From NCBI GenBank assembly GCA_021827245.1, contig JAKAWN010000100.1, positions 1-17,573 of the forward strand: a stretch of DNA of 17,573 nt, in the 5' to 3' direction. Source of the stretch: Acidobacteriota bacterium (GTDB lineage Bacteria; Acidobacteriota; Terriglobia; UBA7540). The notes below the pieces were generated by a model, which did not search any database, was not told the origin of the DNA, and saw only the letters and a program-made list of their open reading frames with translations. Positions 7,032 through 14,466 of this stretch are shown piece by piece; the first letter of the stretch is position 1, and each line of letters opens with the position of its first letter. A program made the translations under genes and the position numbers.

Positions 7032-8309
7032 ATGGAAATTGTCGTCATCGGACTGAACCACCGCACGGCGAGTGTCGAACTGCGTGACCGTATGGCCTTT
7101 AGTAATGAACAGGCCTGCGAAGCGTCCGAGCAGATACGCTCTCGCGGTGTGGTGAAAGAAATCGTTATTCTCTCGACGTGTAACCGAACTGAACTATATG
7201 GGGTTCCGAATGGACACGGAGGGAATAGCGCAGAGTTGATGGAGAAGTGTTTCGTGTCGTATCAGAGGCTCCAGCCAGAAGACGTTAGAGGAGCATTCTA
7301 CCGGCGTCTTGACCGGGACGCCGTGCGGCACATCTATCGCGTCGCCTCAGGCTTGGATTCGATGTTGCTCGGGGAAGCCGAAATCCTGGGTCAGGTGCGC
7401 ACCGCTTACCAGAATGCCTTTGACCGGGGTGTGACCGGGCGCGTACTGAATCGGCTGTTCCAGTCTGCCCTCGAAGTCGGGAAGCGCGTCCGGACCGAAA
7501 CCGGAATCGGGACTCATCCCATGTCGGTGGCGTTCGCCGGCGTAAAGCTCGCAGAAGGAACTTTGTCCTCTCTCAAAGACAGACGGGCACTAATCCTGGG
7601 AGCTGGTGCCACGAGCGAGAAAGTAATACAGCACCTGACCGACCGTGGAGTGGGACAAATACGCATCCTGAACCGGACTATTGAACGGGCACAGGCCTTG
7701 GCGGCGCGTTACGGTGGTGAGGCTGTACCATGGGACGACTTGCAGACGGCACTCAAATGGCCTGACTTGGTTGTATCATCCGTCTCATGTACTGAGCCAG
7801 TGCTGACTCGGGATCTGTTGCAGCAAGCTCTGGCGTCACGGGGAACCAGAACGCTGGTGATGATTGACCTTGGTATCCCTCGCAACGTTGCGCCGAACGT
7901 GGCGGATTTCGGCAATGTTTGCCTTTATAATATCGACCATCTGAACGAAATCGTCGAGCAGAACAGAAAAGCGCGGGAAAAGGAGATTCCACGTGCGGAG
8001 ATGATTGTCGAAGAACAAGTCGAGAATTTCGCACGTTGGCAGGCCGGGATCACGGCTTGTTCTGTGCTCGAGGACCTGCGCGCTGGATCCCAGCTTGATC
8101 GAGAGACGTTCCTCCGCAAACACGCGGAGGCGATGTCGCATTTTTCGGAGGTCGAGCAGATTTATGCCATGGAACTGCTGAAAAAGTTTCTCAGCGGCTC
8201 GATGACAGACCTATCCGGGTGCCCACACGAGGAGAGTGAAATGTGGAGCAGGCTCCAGGAGCTGGGATCACGGTGCAAAGCATTGGACGACAACCATCAG
8301 AAGCGCTGA
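7032..8309 (+). CDS. hemA: glutamyl-tRNA reductase
   Basis: This 425-residue protein (the usual family length) reduces glutamyl-tRNA(Glu) to glutamate-1-semialdehyde with NADPH, the first committed step of the C5 route to ALA. The catalytic cysteine is Cys50 in Ser-Thr-Cys-Asn-Arg-Thr-Glu, at the canonical position. His100 precedes the invariant Gly-Leu-Asp-Ser-Met-Leu-Leu-Gly-Glu-Ala-Glu block (107-117). The NADPH-binding glycine motif Gly-Ala-Gly-Ala-Thr is at about 190-194, and a helical C-terminal dimerisation region follows. The ATG at 7032 is chosen because the homologous N-terminus (Met-Glu-Ile-Val-Val-Ile-Gly-Leu-Asn-His) begins there; GCGAGG lies 11 bases upstream. The open frame to 6888 is not family sequence. 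No HemL is in the window, so glutamate semialdehyde would need the housekeeping aminotransferase. The gene appears fully functional. Confidence 0.95.
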   Translation: MEIVVIGLNHRTASVELRDRMAFSNEQACEASEQIRSRGVVKEIVILSTCNRTELYGVPNGHGGNSAELMEKCFVSYQRLQPEDVRGAFYRRLDRDAVRHIYRVASGLDSMLLGEAEILGQVRTAYQNAFDRGVTGRVLNRLFQSALEVGKRVRTETGIGTHPMSVAFAGVKLAEGTLSSLKDRRALILGAGATSEKVIQHLTDRGVGQIRILNRTIERAQALAARYGGEAVPWDDLQTALKWPDLVVSSVSCTEPVLTRDLLQQALASRGTRTLVMIDLGIPRNVAPNVADFGNVCLYNIDHLNEIVEQNRKAREKEIPRAEMIVEEQVENFARWQAGITACSVLEDLRAGSQLDRETFLRKHAEAMSHFSEVEQIYAMELLKKFLSGSMTDLSGCPHEESEMWSRLQELGSRCKALDDNHQKR

Positions 8310-8416
8310 CCAAGTTGCTGGCCGACGGGGTTGCGCCGGGCCCTGAAGTTGGGGCAGGGCGCCCTCCTGGATGTCCTCTTCACGAATCTATGGGCAGGGG
8401 CGCTGAACTTGGACGG

Positions 8417-9496
8417 ATGCACTTCCGCGGATTCATTGACCTGCTCTCGCGCGAGGGTTGTTTGAAGCGCATCACGCGCCTCGTTGACTGGAAGATTGAG
8501 CTTGGGGAGATTACCAGAAGCCATGCATTGCCTCTGCTTTTTGAGAACATCAAGGATTATCCCGGTCTGCGTGTTTTCACCAATGGTTTGAGCAGCACTT
8601 CGTCAGTGGCGCTTGCGCTGGGGCTTGGTCCGCAAAGCGACTGGAAGGCCGTTGTGGCCGAAGCCAGACGGAAGACCGCCACTCCGAGGAATCCCATCAT
8701 GGTGGACTGGGGACCAGTTATGGAGACTGTTCTGGAGGGGGCGGAAATTGACCTTCTAAAATTCCCGATTCCGCAATGGAGCAAGTACGATGCCGGTCGC
8801 TACATTGGCACGTGGCACGTTAACGTGACGCGGGACCCCGAAACGGGTTCCCGGAATCTGGGTGTATACCGGATGCAGGTCCTTGGCCGGAATCAAACAA
8901 CCGTAAGCACATACCCAAACAGCCACTTGTTTCACCATCTTGCCAAGGCCGAAAAGAATGGCCAACCATTAGAAATGGCCGTTGTCATAGGTGCGGCTGA
9001 GCCGGTGGTCATGGCTGCCGGTGCTGCTTGCCCGCCAGGCTATGACGAGTATGATTTGGCCGGAAGCTTGGCTGGGGAGGGCATTCGACTTATCAGGTGC
9101 AAGAGAGTGAATCTTGAGGTTCCCGCTGAAGCGGAAATCGTGATTGAAGGTACGGTCAAGCTCGGAGTGCGCGTTCAAGACGGACCCTATTTCGATTACG
9201 CCGGAAAGCCAACGACGAATCCGGAAGCCTTAGTGTTTGAAGCCAGCCAGCTGATGTTTCGAAACCAACCGATCTTTCGCGGGGCGGCCGTGGGCCACGT
9301 TGGCGCTGAGGATCAGCAGCTTTTTTCTCTGCTGGCAGAACTGGGCCTTTTTGATTTTCATGACTCGCGGCCAAGGCATCAGGTTCAGACCCACCTAGTC
9401 AGGGGCAGACTATTTCGATTGTTCCAGCTAATTGGCAGGATGAATGCGCCAACGTTCTTTCGTAAAAGAAGAGGGCACCCGACCACTATTCCTTGA
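8417..9496 (+). CDS. UbiD-family (prenylated-FMN) decarboxylase, short form
   Basis: From the ATG at 8417 the product has 359 residues and opens with the normal UbiD start (Phe-Arg-Gly-Phe-Ile-Asp-Leu-Leu, then Glu-Ile-Thr and Leu-Phe-Glu-Asn). The prenyl-FMN region is clear: Thr-Arg-Asp-Pro-Glu-Thr-Gly ... Arg-Asn-Leu-Gly-Val-Tyr-Arg (138-152), with the catalytic-type Arg152. The acidic segment Pro-Ala-Glu-Ala-Glu-Ile-Val-Ile-Glu-Gly (236-245) follows, then Asp-Gly-Pro-Tyr-Phe-Asp (255-260). UbiD enzymes reversibly (de)carboxylate aromatic or alpha,beta-unsaturated acids with prFMN made by UbiX, which is absent here. The protein ends about 45 residues after Ala-Glu-Asp (297-299), so it lacks the long C-terminal region of typical 450-500-residue members. 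The other two frames are quickly closed, so a simple recent frameshift is unlikely. In-frame upstream ATGs (8243, 8390) lie in hemA or lack family sequence. Confidence 0.85.
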   Translation: MHFRGFIDLLSREGCLKRITRLVDWKIELGEITRSHALPLLFENIKDYPGLRVFTNGLSSTSSVALALGLGPQSDWKAVVAEARRKTATPRNPIMVDWGPVMETVLEGAEIDLLKFPIPQWSKYDAGRYIGTWHVNVTRDPETGSRNLGVYRMQVLGRNQTTVSTYPNSHLFHHLAKAEKNGQPLEMAVVIGAAEPVVMAAGAACPPGYDEYDLAGSLAGEGIRLIRCKRVNLEVPAEAEIVIEGTVKLGVRVQDGPYFDYAGKPTTNPEALVFEASQLMFRNQPIFRGAAVGHVGAEDQQLFSLLAELGLFDFHDSRPRHQVQTHLVRGRLFRLFQLIGRMNAPTFFRKRRGHPTTIP

Positions 9497-9537
9497 TTCT
9501 CCTTGGCGTCTTGGCGCACCAAACGACATCATGTGAA

Positions 9538-9563
9538 CTCCTAATGGCACGCCATTACAGGAG
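9538..9563 (+). promoter_or_regulatory. hairpin in the leader of the radical SAM gene
   Basis: A stem of 10 bp (9538-9547 with 9552-9563, a 2-base CA bulge on the 3' side, CACG loop) lies in the 194-base gap before the radical SAM gene. Its 3' strand contains GGAG just before an ATG at 9567. There is no T-tract, so a terminator is less likely than a structured leader or an RNA-processing site. Confidence 0.35.
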
Positions 9564-9690
9564 TAGATGAAACACATAGCGTTTCACACGAGGGCCTGGC
9601 TGCGCGCAGACACAAGCGAAAAAGACCCGTGGCGATCACAAACCAACTGGATAGACCAGGTCACCGGAACTGAGATGGGAGGAATCCATC

Positions 9691-11268
9691 ATGGATCTTC
9701 TACTGCTCCATGTTCCCAAGTTCAACAACTATTACAAGCCATTCGGCTGGTTCTCGTTTATCAATCTTCCTCCAATAGGCCTCCTGGGACTGGCTGATTT
9801 CTTGAGAAAGAACCGTTATTCCACGAGGATCGTCCACCTTGGTGTTGAGAAGTATAAGTACGGTGAAATCAATCTGGATAAGATGATCGCAGAGCATCAG
9901 CCTGCCATCGTTGGCCTTGATCTGCATTGGCATTTCCAGACGTTTGATGTGATTGAAATCGCACAGAAACTCAAGCAAGCGCATCCCGAGGTAGCAATCG
10001 TTGTGGGAGGATTTACCGCTTCTGTTTCTGCTGAAGAAATCCTTCGTGCGTTCGACTGCATTGATTTTGTGGTCCGGGGAGATGCGGAGATTCCCTTGCG
10101 GGACTTGATTGCCGAGTTCCATTCAGGCAGGGCATATCATAATGTGCCGAATCTTGCTTTTCGGGAAGGCGGCGCCATTCGGGCTAATCCTATCAGCTAC
10201 TTGGGCGACCAGAAAATCCTCGACAGCCTGTGTTATACGGATTTTACTTTGATGAAAGACTATCCGACTTTTGTGGACTCATTTTCCAGATATGTGCACC
10301 TTGATATCTTTTCAGCAGACCTTCAGAGGCTTTTGATGGAGCAAGGGAAGATGTTCCCAGTCTTTCTTGGACGGGGCTGCGTGTATAACTGCTCATTTTG
10401 CGGTGGAGCGCGAAGCGCGCAGAAGAGTATTAATAGCCGGGTGGGAGTCTACCTGAGGCCTGTCGAGTCTGTGCTGGATTCGCTGAAGGATCTTCAGCGC
10501 TTTGGATTTGATGCAGCCGTCCTTCCGCTTGACCCGCCTCCGGCTCCAGAGCGTGAGAAGTTCTACCTTGCACTATTTGAAGGCATTAAGGAGGAAAAAA
10601 TCCGGCTGACGCTGGAAGTCGAGCGCTATCACCTGCCTACGCGCGAATTTATCAAGCGGTTTCGTGATTTGCCCGGGCCGGATTCGTGGATCACGCTCAG
10701 TCCCGGCAGTCACAATGAAGAGATTCGGAGGAAGAACGGCCTTTACCGTTACAGCAATGCGGAACTGGAAGAGTGTCTCAAAATGATGGACGAGGAAGGC
10801 GCCAACTCCCTGGTATATTTCTGGGCTGGACAGCCCTTTGAACGGGAGAATGATCTGAAGGAGATGGGCAGGTACATGAGGTATTTGCGGCGCAAATTCA
10901 AGCGCCTAAGATGCCGGGCCAGCATGATCGAAATCGAACCTGCAAGCCCGATGAGCAGCAATGCAGAGCGCTATGGCGTCATACCTCAACGCCAAAGTTT
11001 CATGGATTACTACCACTACCATCGTCAGGCCGGACATAATCCCTTCCTCGAAATGGGATGCGACCGGACTGAGTGTCCCTCACAGGCTAAGACCAAGACT
11101 CTATTTTGCCGGCATCTCTGTACCCGGTTCGATCGCCGATGGGCTTCTCCATTTGTCAGGAGGACTCTCTGCAACTGTGCAGCCGGTATGTGGAAATCGG
11201 GAGCGTTCGGTCTTCTTGACAAGATAATTGGAGCGGCATTCATTATGCCCTTTGTTTTTGCTACATAA
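9691..11268 (+). CDS. cobalamin-binding-domain radical SAM enzyme
   Basis: The 525-residue protein has an N-terminal Rossmann-like B12-binding-type domain (about 1-145: Leu-Pro-Pro-Ile-Gly-Leu-Leu-Gly-Leu-Ala start, then Val-Val-Gly-Gly-Phe-Thr-Ala and Val-Val-Arg-Gly-Asp-Ala-Glu). A radical SAM core follows, with the 4Fe-4S triad Cys230-x3-Cys234-x2-Cys237 (Gly-Arg-Gly-Cys-Val-Tyr-Asn-Cys-Ser-Phe-Cys). The classic Asp-x-His-x2-Gly cobalamin-ligating motif is not evident, as is common in this class. Members methylate unactivated carbons or catalyse ring formation and rearrangement. The C-terminal ~75 residues carry six more cysteines (457, 462, 473, 477, 494, 496), which could hold an auxiliary cluster. 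The start is set by GGGAGG (9677-9682), 8 bases upstream. The substrate is unknown; its position in the block suggests it modifies the cluster's product. Confidence 0.88.
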   Translation: MDLLLLHVPKFNNYYKPFGWFSFINLPPIGLLGLADFLRKNRYSTRIVHLGVEKYKYGEINLDKMIAEHQPAIVGLDLHWHFQTFDVIEIAQKLKQAHPEVAIVVGGFTASVSAEEILRAFDCIDFVVRGDAEIPLRDLIAEFHSGRAYHNVPNLAFREGGAIRANPISYLGDQKILDSLCYTDFTLMKDYPTFVDSFSRYVHLDIFSADLQRLLMEQGKMFPVFLGRGCVYNCSFCGGARSAQKSINSRVGVYLRPVESVLDSLKDLQRFGFDAAVLPLDPPPAPEREKFYLALFEGIKEEKIRLTLEVERYHLPTREFIKRFRDLPGPDSWITLSPGSHNEEIRRKNGLYRYSNAELEECLKMMDEEGANSLVYFWAGQPFERENDLKEMGRYMRYLRRKFKRLRCRASMIEIEPASPMSSNAERYGVIPQRQSFMDYYHYHRQAGHNPFLEMGCDRTECPSQAKTKTLFCRHLCTRFDRRWASPFVRRTLCNCAAGMWKSGAFGLLDKIIGAAFIMPFVFAT

Positions 11269-11617
11269 CACGTGGGCGAGGCAATTCCATTTCAAGTCTG
11301 AAAGCGAAGTGGGCAAGTTCCTCTTCTACCTTCGGCGGCCAGCCACAGGTTGGGTCCACCGGGCCGAGCAAGCAAGCACTGCCTGTTGGGCGTCGAAGCG
11401 ACCTCCAATCCACGGCCAGATGGAACGGTCGGGTCGCCCACAGGAGGTGCTTCAATGCGAGGGACTGACTCGAGCTTTGATTAGAGCAGGCCTTTTGGAA
11501 GCTCACGTTCAGTATTGGCGAGGCTCCTTCGGTGCAGGTGGCTCCACAGGCGAGTACGTTGGGCCATAGCCAATTCAAGCGCGCAATCAGATTAGGCGGG
11601 CCAGGGGGAAGATTTTC
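11269..11617. other. 349-base gap between the radical SAM and dehydrogenase genes
   Basis: Short frames are open here on both strands (for example 11261-11578 on the minus strand), but none has a ribosome site plus recognisable protein sequence. The stretch is GC-rich and holds the long imperfect hairpin at 11376-11450. It could be a structured RNA, a lost gene, or the start of a second transcription unit. Confidence 0.45.
11376..11450 (+). other. long imperfect stem-loop in the intergenic gap
   Basis: Arm 11376-11392 pairs with 11435-11450 in blocks of 4, 5 and 5 bp, interrupted by a 2x2 internal loop and a single bulged T. The enclosed ~42-base loop can fold further (a GCGACC/GGTCGC alternative pairing is available). 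All 14 pairs are Watson-Crick, which is more than I would expect by chance. No known RNA family is recognised. Confidence 0.35.
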
Positions 11618-12517
11618 ATGGAAACGAGCAAACTGAATTCAGGCACGACCGTAGGGGTGCTTTATTGTGGCGACATGGGAACAGCTTTCGCGAAATTGCT
11701 GCGCAAGAGTGGCTTGCGAGTGGTCACAACCTGTCAAGGTCGTAGCCCCGTCACTAAAGAGCAAGCCCTCTCGTCTGGGATCGAAATACTTCCGAGTCTC
11801 GAGGATGTGGTTGCCCAAAGCCACTTCGTTTTTTCGCTTGTCCTTCCCTCAGCCGCCATCGATGTGGCGCGGCAATACGTCTGTTACCGTCAGATGCGTC
11901 CTCAGGACAGTATCTTTGTTGAGGCGAACAATATCGGCTTGGACGCGCTTAAGCAGATCGAACGCTTAATGGCCGAGCAGAATATTCCGTTGGTGGACGC
12001 AGCGATTCATGGGACGGCACACCGGCTGGAAGACGTCGCCATGCTATACATCAGTGGCCCGAAGGCCAGAAGCGTCGAGGCAATTTGCAAAGGTCTCTTG
12101 CGCGTGAATTGGCTGGGGACGAGGATTGGATCGGCCAGCCTTATGAAGCAATTGATGTCAGCGATTTCCAAGAGCTTGCCCGGCCTTTTCCTAGAGGTTG
12201 GTACGTTAGCCGAGAGAGCGGACATGTTAGAGCCATTCTTGGAGAGTTGCCAACGCTTCTACCCCTCTATTATGACTGTCATTGAACGCACACTGCCGAC
12301 ATATCCTCGCCATGCCGTAAGGCGGCTGGCTGAGGTACGGGAAATCGAAGAATTAGGACGAGGGTTTCAGTTGCGGTTAGGCATGACCCACGAAGCTGGC
12401 ACATGGATACAACTCATTGCCAGTCTTCCGTGGCATCAAATGAAATCAGAAAATCCTTCCGATGTTAGGACGATCATTCACTCTGTAGCGAACGCCAGTT
12501 TCCCCGAAAATTCATAA
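11618..12517 (+). CDS. NAD(P)-dependent beta-hydroxyacid dehydrogenase-like protein (DUF1932 type)
   Basis: This 299-residue protein belongs to the 6-phosphogluconate / 3-hydroxyisobutyrate dehydrogenase superfamily. The dinucleotide-binding turn is Gly-Val-Leu-Tyr-Cys-Gly-Asp-Met-Gly (13-21), a variant of Gly-x-Gly-x-x-Gly. Val-Glu-Ala-Asn-Asn (101-105) occupies the usual Asp-x-Asn-Ser position. The C-terminal helical half resembles the DUF1932 form, with Leu-Met-Lys-Gln-Leu (175-179; Lys177 in the place of the catalytic lysine) and Ser-Lys-Ser-Leu-Pro-Gly-Leu (184-190). These enzymes interconvert beta-hydroxy acids and semialdehydes or keto acids. AGGGGG lies 9 bases before the ATG. The gene is 23 bases from the RraA-like gene and almost certainly co-transcribed with it. 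Substrate unknown; reduction of a product of the aldolase-like partner, or of an ALA-related intermediate, is inference. Confidence 0.8.
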   Translation: METSKLNSGTTVGVLYCGDMGTAFAKLLRKSGLRVVTTCQGRSPVTKEQALSSGIEILPSLEDVVAQSHFVFSLVLPSAAIDVARQYVCYRQMRPQDSIFVEANNIGLDALKQIERLMAEQNIPLVDAAIHGTAHRLEDVAMLYISGPKARSVEAICKGLLRVNWLGTRIGSASLMKQLMSAISKSLPGLFLEVGTLAERADMLEPFLESCQRFYPSIMTVIERTLPTYPRHAVRRLAEVREIEELGRGFQLRLGMTHEAGTWIQLIASLPWHQMKSENPSDVRTIIHSVANASFPENS

Positions 12518-12540
12518 ATCATATCTTTGGAGGTACAAAC

Positions 12541-13293
12541 ATGATATCGCAAAAACCAAAATCTGCCGAGTTGCACCCGGGTCCCGGTTTCCGTATTTAC
12601 GAGGATTTTCCCAGACTGGATCCGGCATTGATGAAGCGTTTCCAGGAATACGAAGTGCCGGACATTTCGGACACCCTCAACCGGCTCTACGCATTAGATG
12701 CAGCCATCGTATGTCAAACGAATAAGAGTCACCGGCTGTGCGGGCCAGCGTGCACCGTCCACGTATTTCCGGGTGATAATCTCATGGTTCACAAAGCGCT
12801 GGATATCGCTAAGCCGAATGACATCGTTGTAGTTGATGGACATGGCACTCGCGGGATGAATGCGGTGCTCGGGGACATCATTTGTACCAAGGCCAGACAC
12901 CGTGGAATCGCAGGTTTTATTGTTGACGGGTTGGTGCGAGATATGCCCGGGATCGAGCCTCTGGATTTTCCCGTCTTCGCGCGTGGGACGACGCCCGTCG
13001 GCCCATTACATCGTGGCCCGGGCGAAATTAACTGCCCGATCTCGTGTGGCGGGGTAGTAGTCAACCCGGGCGATGTGATTGTCGCCGACGTTTCCGGAAT
13101 CGTCGTGGTTCCCCGGAAACAGGCCGAAGATGTTTTGCAGCGACTTGAGGCTCACAAAGCTCATCAGGAACCGTACCTGGCGGCTGTGCGCAGAGGTGAG
13201 TTCTCGAACGCGTGGGTCGATGGGCTGTTGGAGAAGGATAGGTGCCTCATTTACAGCGATTCGGTTGAAACGGCTGAGGTACTCAGTTCCTAA
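12541..13293 (+). CDS. RraA-like / HMG-CHA aldolase-fold protein
   Basis: This 250-residue protein has the RraA / class II pyruvate-aldolase (4-hydroxy-4-methyl-2-oxoglutarate aldolase) fold: Val-Pro-Asp-Ile-Ser-Asp-Thr-Leu (39-46), Gly-Pro-Ala-Cys-Thr-Val (68-73), Val-Val-Asp-Gly-His-Gly (97-102). The metal/pyruvate signature Asp112-x20-Arg133-Asp134 follows, within Gly-Phe-Ile-Val-Asp-Gly-Leu-Val-Arg-Asp. The acidic residue expected three positions later in true aldolases is Gly137. A C-terminal Gly-Asp-Val-Ile-Val-Ala-Asp-Val-Ser-Gly strand motif completes the fold. GGAGG (12529-12533) lies 7 bases before the ATG. Family members split or form C-C bonds of oxo-acids or decarboxylate oxaloacetate; the RNase E inhibitor RraA is a non-enzymatic relative. 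An enzyme is more likely here because the aldolase residues are mostly kept and it is paired with a dehydrogenase. Confidence 0.85.
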   Translation: MISQKPKSAELHPGPGFRIYEDFPRLDPALMKRFQEYEVPDISDTLNRLYALDAAIVCQTNKSHRLCGPACTVHVFPGDNLMVHKALDIAKPNDIVVVDGHGTRGMNAVLGDIICTKARHRGIAGFIVDGLVRDMPGIEPLDFPVFARGTTPVGPLHRGPGEINCPISCGGVVVNPGDVIVADVSGIVVVPRKQAEDVLQRLEAHKAHQEPYLAAVRRGEFSNAWVDGLLEKDRCLIYSDSVETAEVLSS

Positions 13294-13371
13294 TTGCGAT
13301 GCTCTGTGGACCCAGGCCAATGATCCTCCCAATGCGGCGCGAGGCCTGGGAATGAGCGGAGAAAACCTGCT

Positions 13372-14466
13372 ATGAGATATATTCCACGGTTATTGGAACT
13401 TTGGGGCTATTCCGTGCGCGCGAGACGGATACTTGGCAGGGCTGGTCGTCAAAGGCTCCAGGCCAGACGTCACCTCTCCCAGTTTTATGAGGATGTCTGG
13501 CGTGAGGGAGCGGGCGAACTGGGCGCGACGTTTGAAGAGCTGGAAGAAGGAATCTTCAAAATCAGCCGTGACGGCACAAGCACAAGAGTACACAAGAACT
13601 ACACCCCGCTGGACGACCCTGTCACGTTGCGTATCGCTCTCGACAAACTTCTTGTTCACTCCATCCTTCGCTCGCACGGCTTGCCTACGCCGGATCATGC
13701 TGAATTTTCTTTGAACAACCTGAATCATGCGTACCGATTTCTTGCCCAGCATCGAATGTGCGTTGTGAAACCAGCAGATGGCACGGCTGGAGGGAGTGGC
13801 GTCACAACGGGGATCGAAACGCGGTCGCAGCTAATCAAGGCCGCAGCTAGAGCTGCCGGCTACGGCCCGAGGCTGCTTATAGAAGAACAACTGGAAGGAG
13901 ATATGATTCGTCTGTTGTATCTTGATGGGCGCCTGCTGGATGCTGTGAGGCGCTGTCCCCCCACAGTTCTTGGAGATGGCGAGTCAAGGATTTCTCAATT
14001 GGTCTTGAGCCTCAATCAGAAGCGCCTCGATGCTGGTTACCAGCTTGCCCAGGCCACTCTAAAGTATGACATGGATACGGAACGGACACTGGCACGGCAG
14101 GGCCTTTCTTGGCGGTCCGTGCCGGCCAAGGACCGGCGAGTCACGCTTAAGACCGTCATCAATGACAATATGGCAGACGAAAACGAATCGGTTGTAAGTC
14201 AGATACCTGAGAGTACTATCGCCATCGGGCGCCGGGCGGCTGAAGCGGTCGGAGTCAGACTGGCAGGCGTCGACGTCATCACGCCGGACATTCGTCAGGG
14301 ACTTGAGCAAGCAGGAGGCAAGATCCTCGAGATCAACACCAACCCTGGATACCATAATCACTATTTCAATGGGAGTGGGTCCTGTCGCGTGGTCGTGCCC
14401 ATTCTAAAAACTTGTCTAGAACATGCTCGTCGGTTCAGGGAGGATGGGGAATATGTCCAGACCTAA
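13372..14466 (+). CDS. ATP-grasp amide ligase, cyanophycin-synthetase-like domain
   Basis: The 364-residue protein is a stand-alone ATP-grasp domain most like the ATP-grasp part of cyanophycin synthetase and bifunctional glutathione synthetase. Visible are Val-Val-Lys-Pro-Ala-Asp-Gly-Thr-Ala-Gly-Gly (131-141, nucleotide-binding Lys and glycine loop), Leu-Leu-Ile-Glu-Glu (168-172), the Arg-Leu-Leu-Tyr-Leu-Asp-Gly segment (180-186), and the C-terminal Glu-Ile-Asn-Thr-Asn-Pro-Gly (320-326) that coordinates Mg-ATP. The Mur-ligase half of cyanophycin synthetase is absent. Such enzymes form an acyl-phosphate and then an amide with an amine or amino acid. GGAG lies about 10 bases before the ATG. It overlaps the next ATP-grasp gene by 14 bases. 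Which acid and amine are joined cannot be read from the sequence. Confidence 0.87.
   Translation: MRYIPRLLELWGYSVRARRILGRAGRQRLQARRHLSQFYEDVWREGAGELGATFEELEEGIFKISRDGTSTRVHKNYTPLDDPVTLRIALDKLLVHSILRSHGLPTPDHAEFSLNNLNHAYRFLAQHRMCVVKPADGTAGGSGVTTGIETRSQLIKAAARAAGYGPRLLIEEQLEGDMIRLLYLDGRLLDAVRRCPPTVLGDGESRISQLVLSLNQKRLDAGYQLAQATLKYDMDTERTLARQGLSWRSVPAKDRRVTLKTVINDNMADENESVVSQIPESTIAIGRRAAEAVGVRLAGVDVITPDIRQGLEQAGGKILEINTNPGYHNHYFNGSGSCRVVVPILKTCLEHARRFREDGEYVQT
14438..14443 (+). promoter_or_regulatory. ribosome binding site setting the start of the second ATP-grasp gene
   Basis: GGGAGG lies 9 bases before the ATG at 14453 and inside the end of the previous gene. It favours 14453 over the in-frame ATGs at 14423 and 14444, which have no well-spaced site. 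Confidence 0.7.

Noticed and set aside
8243..8416. Upstream extension of the UbiD frame, starting inside hemA
   Set aside because: The family N-terminus begins at 8417; the extension overlaps hemA and has no UbiD-like residues.
9497..9690. Possible cobalamin riboswitch upstream of the B12-type radical SAM gene
   Set aside because: I could not find the B12-box or the conserved core; the stretch is also too short for a complete cobalamin riboswitch.
9567..9797. 76-codon + strand frame before and into the radical SAM gene
   Set aside because: It overlaps the start of the radical SAM gene by over 100 bases, has its GGAG too close to the ATG and shows no domain; kept only as a comment on the leader hairpin.
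11228..11578. Overlapping + and - frames of 105-113 codons in the 349-base gap
   Set aside because: Neither has a clear ribosome site or recognisable sequence; GC-rich DNA gives such frames by chance.
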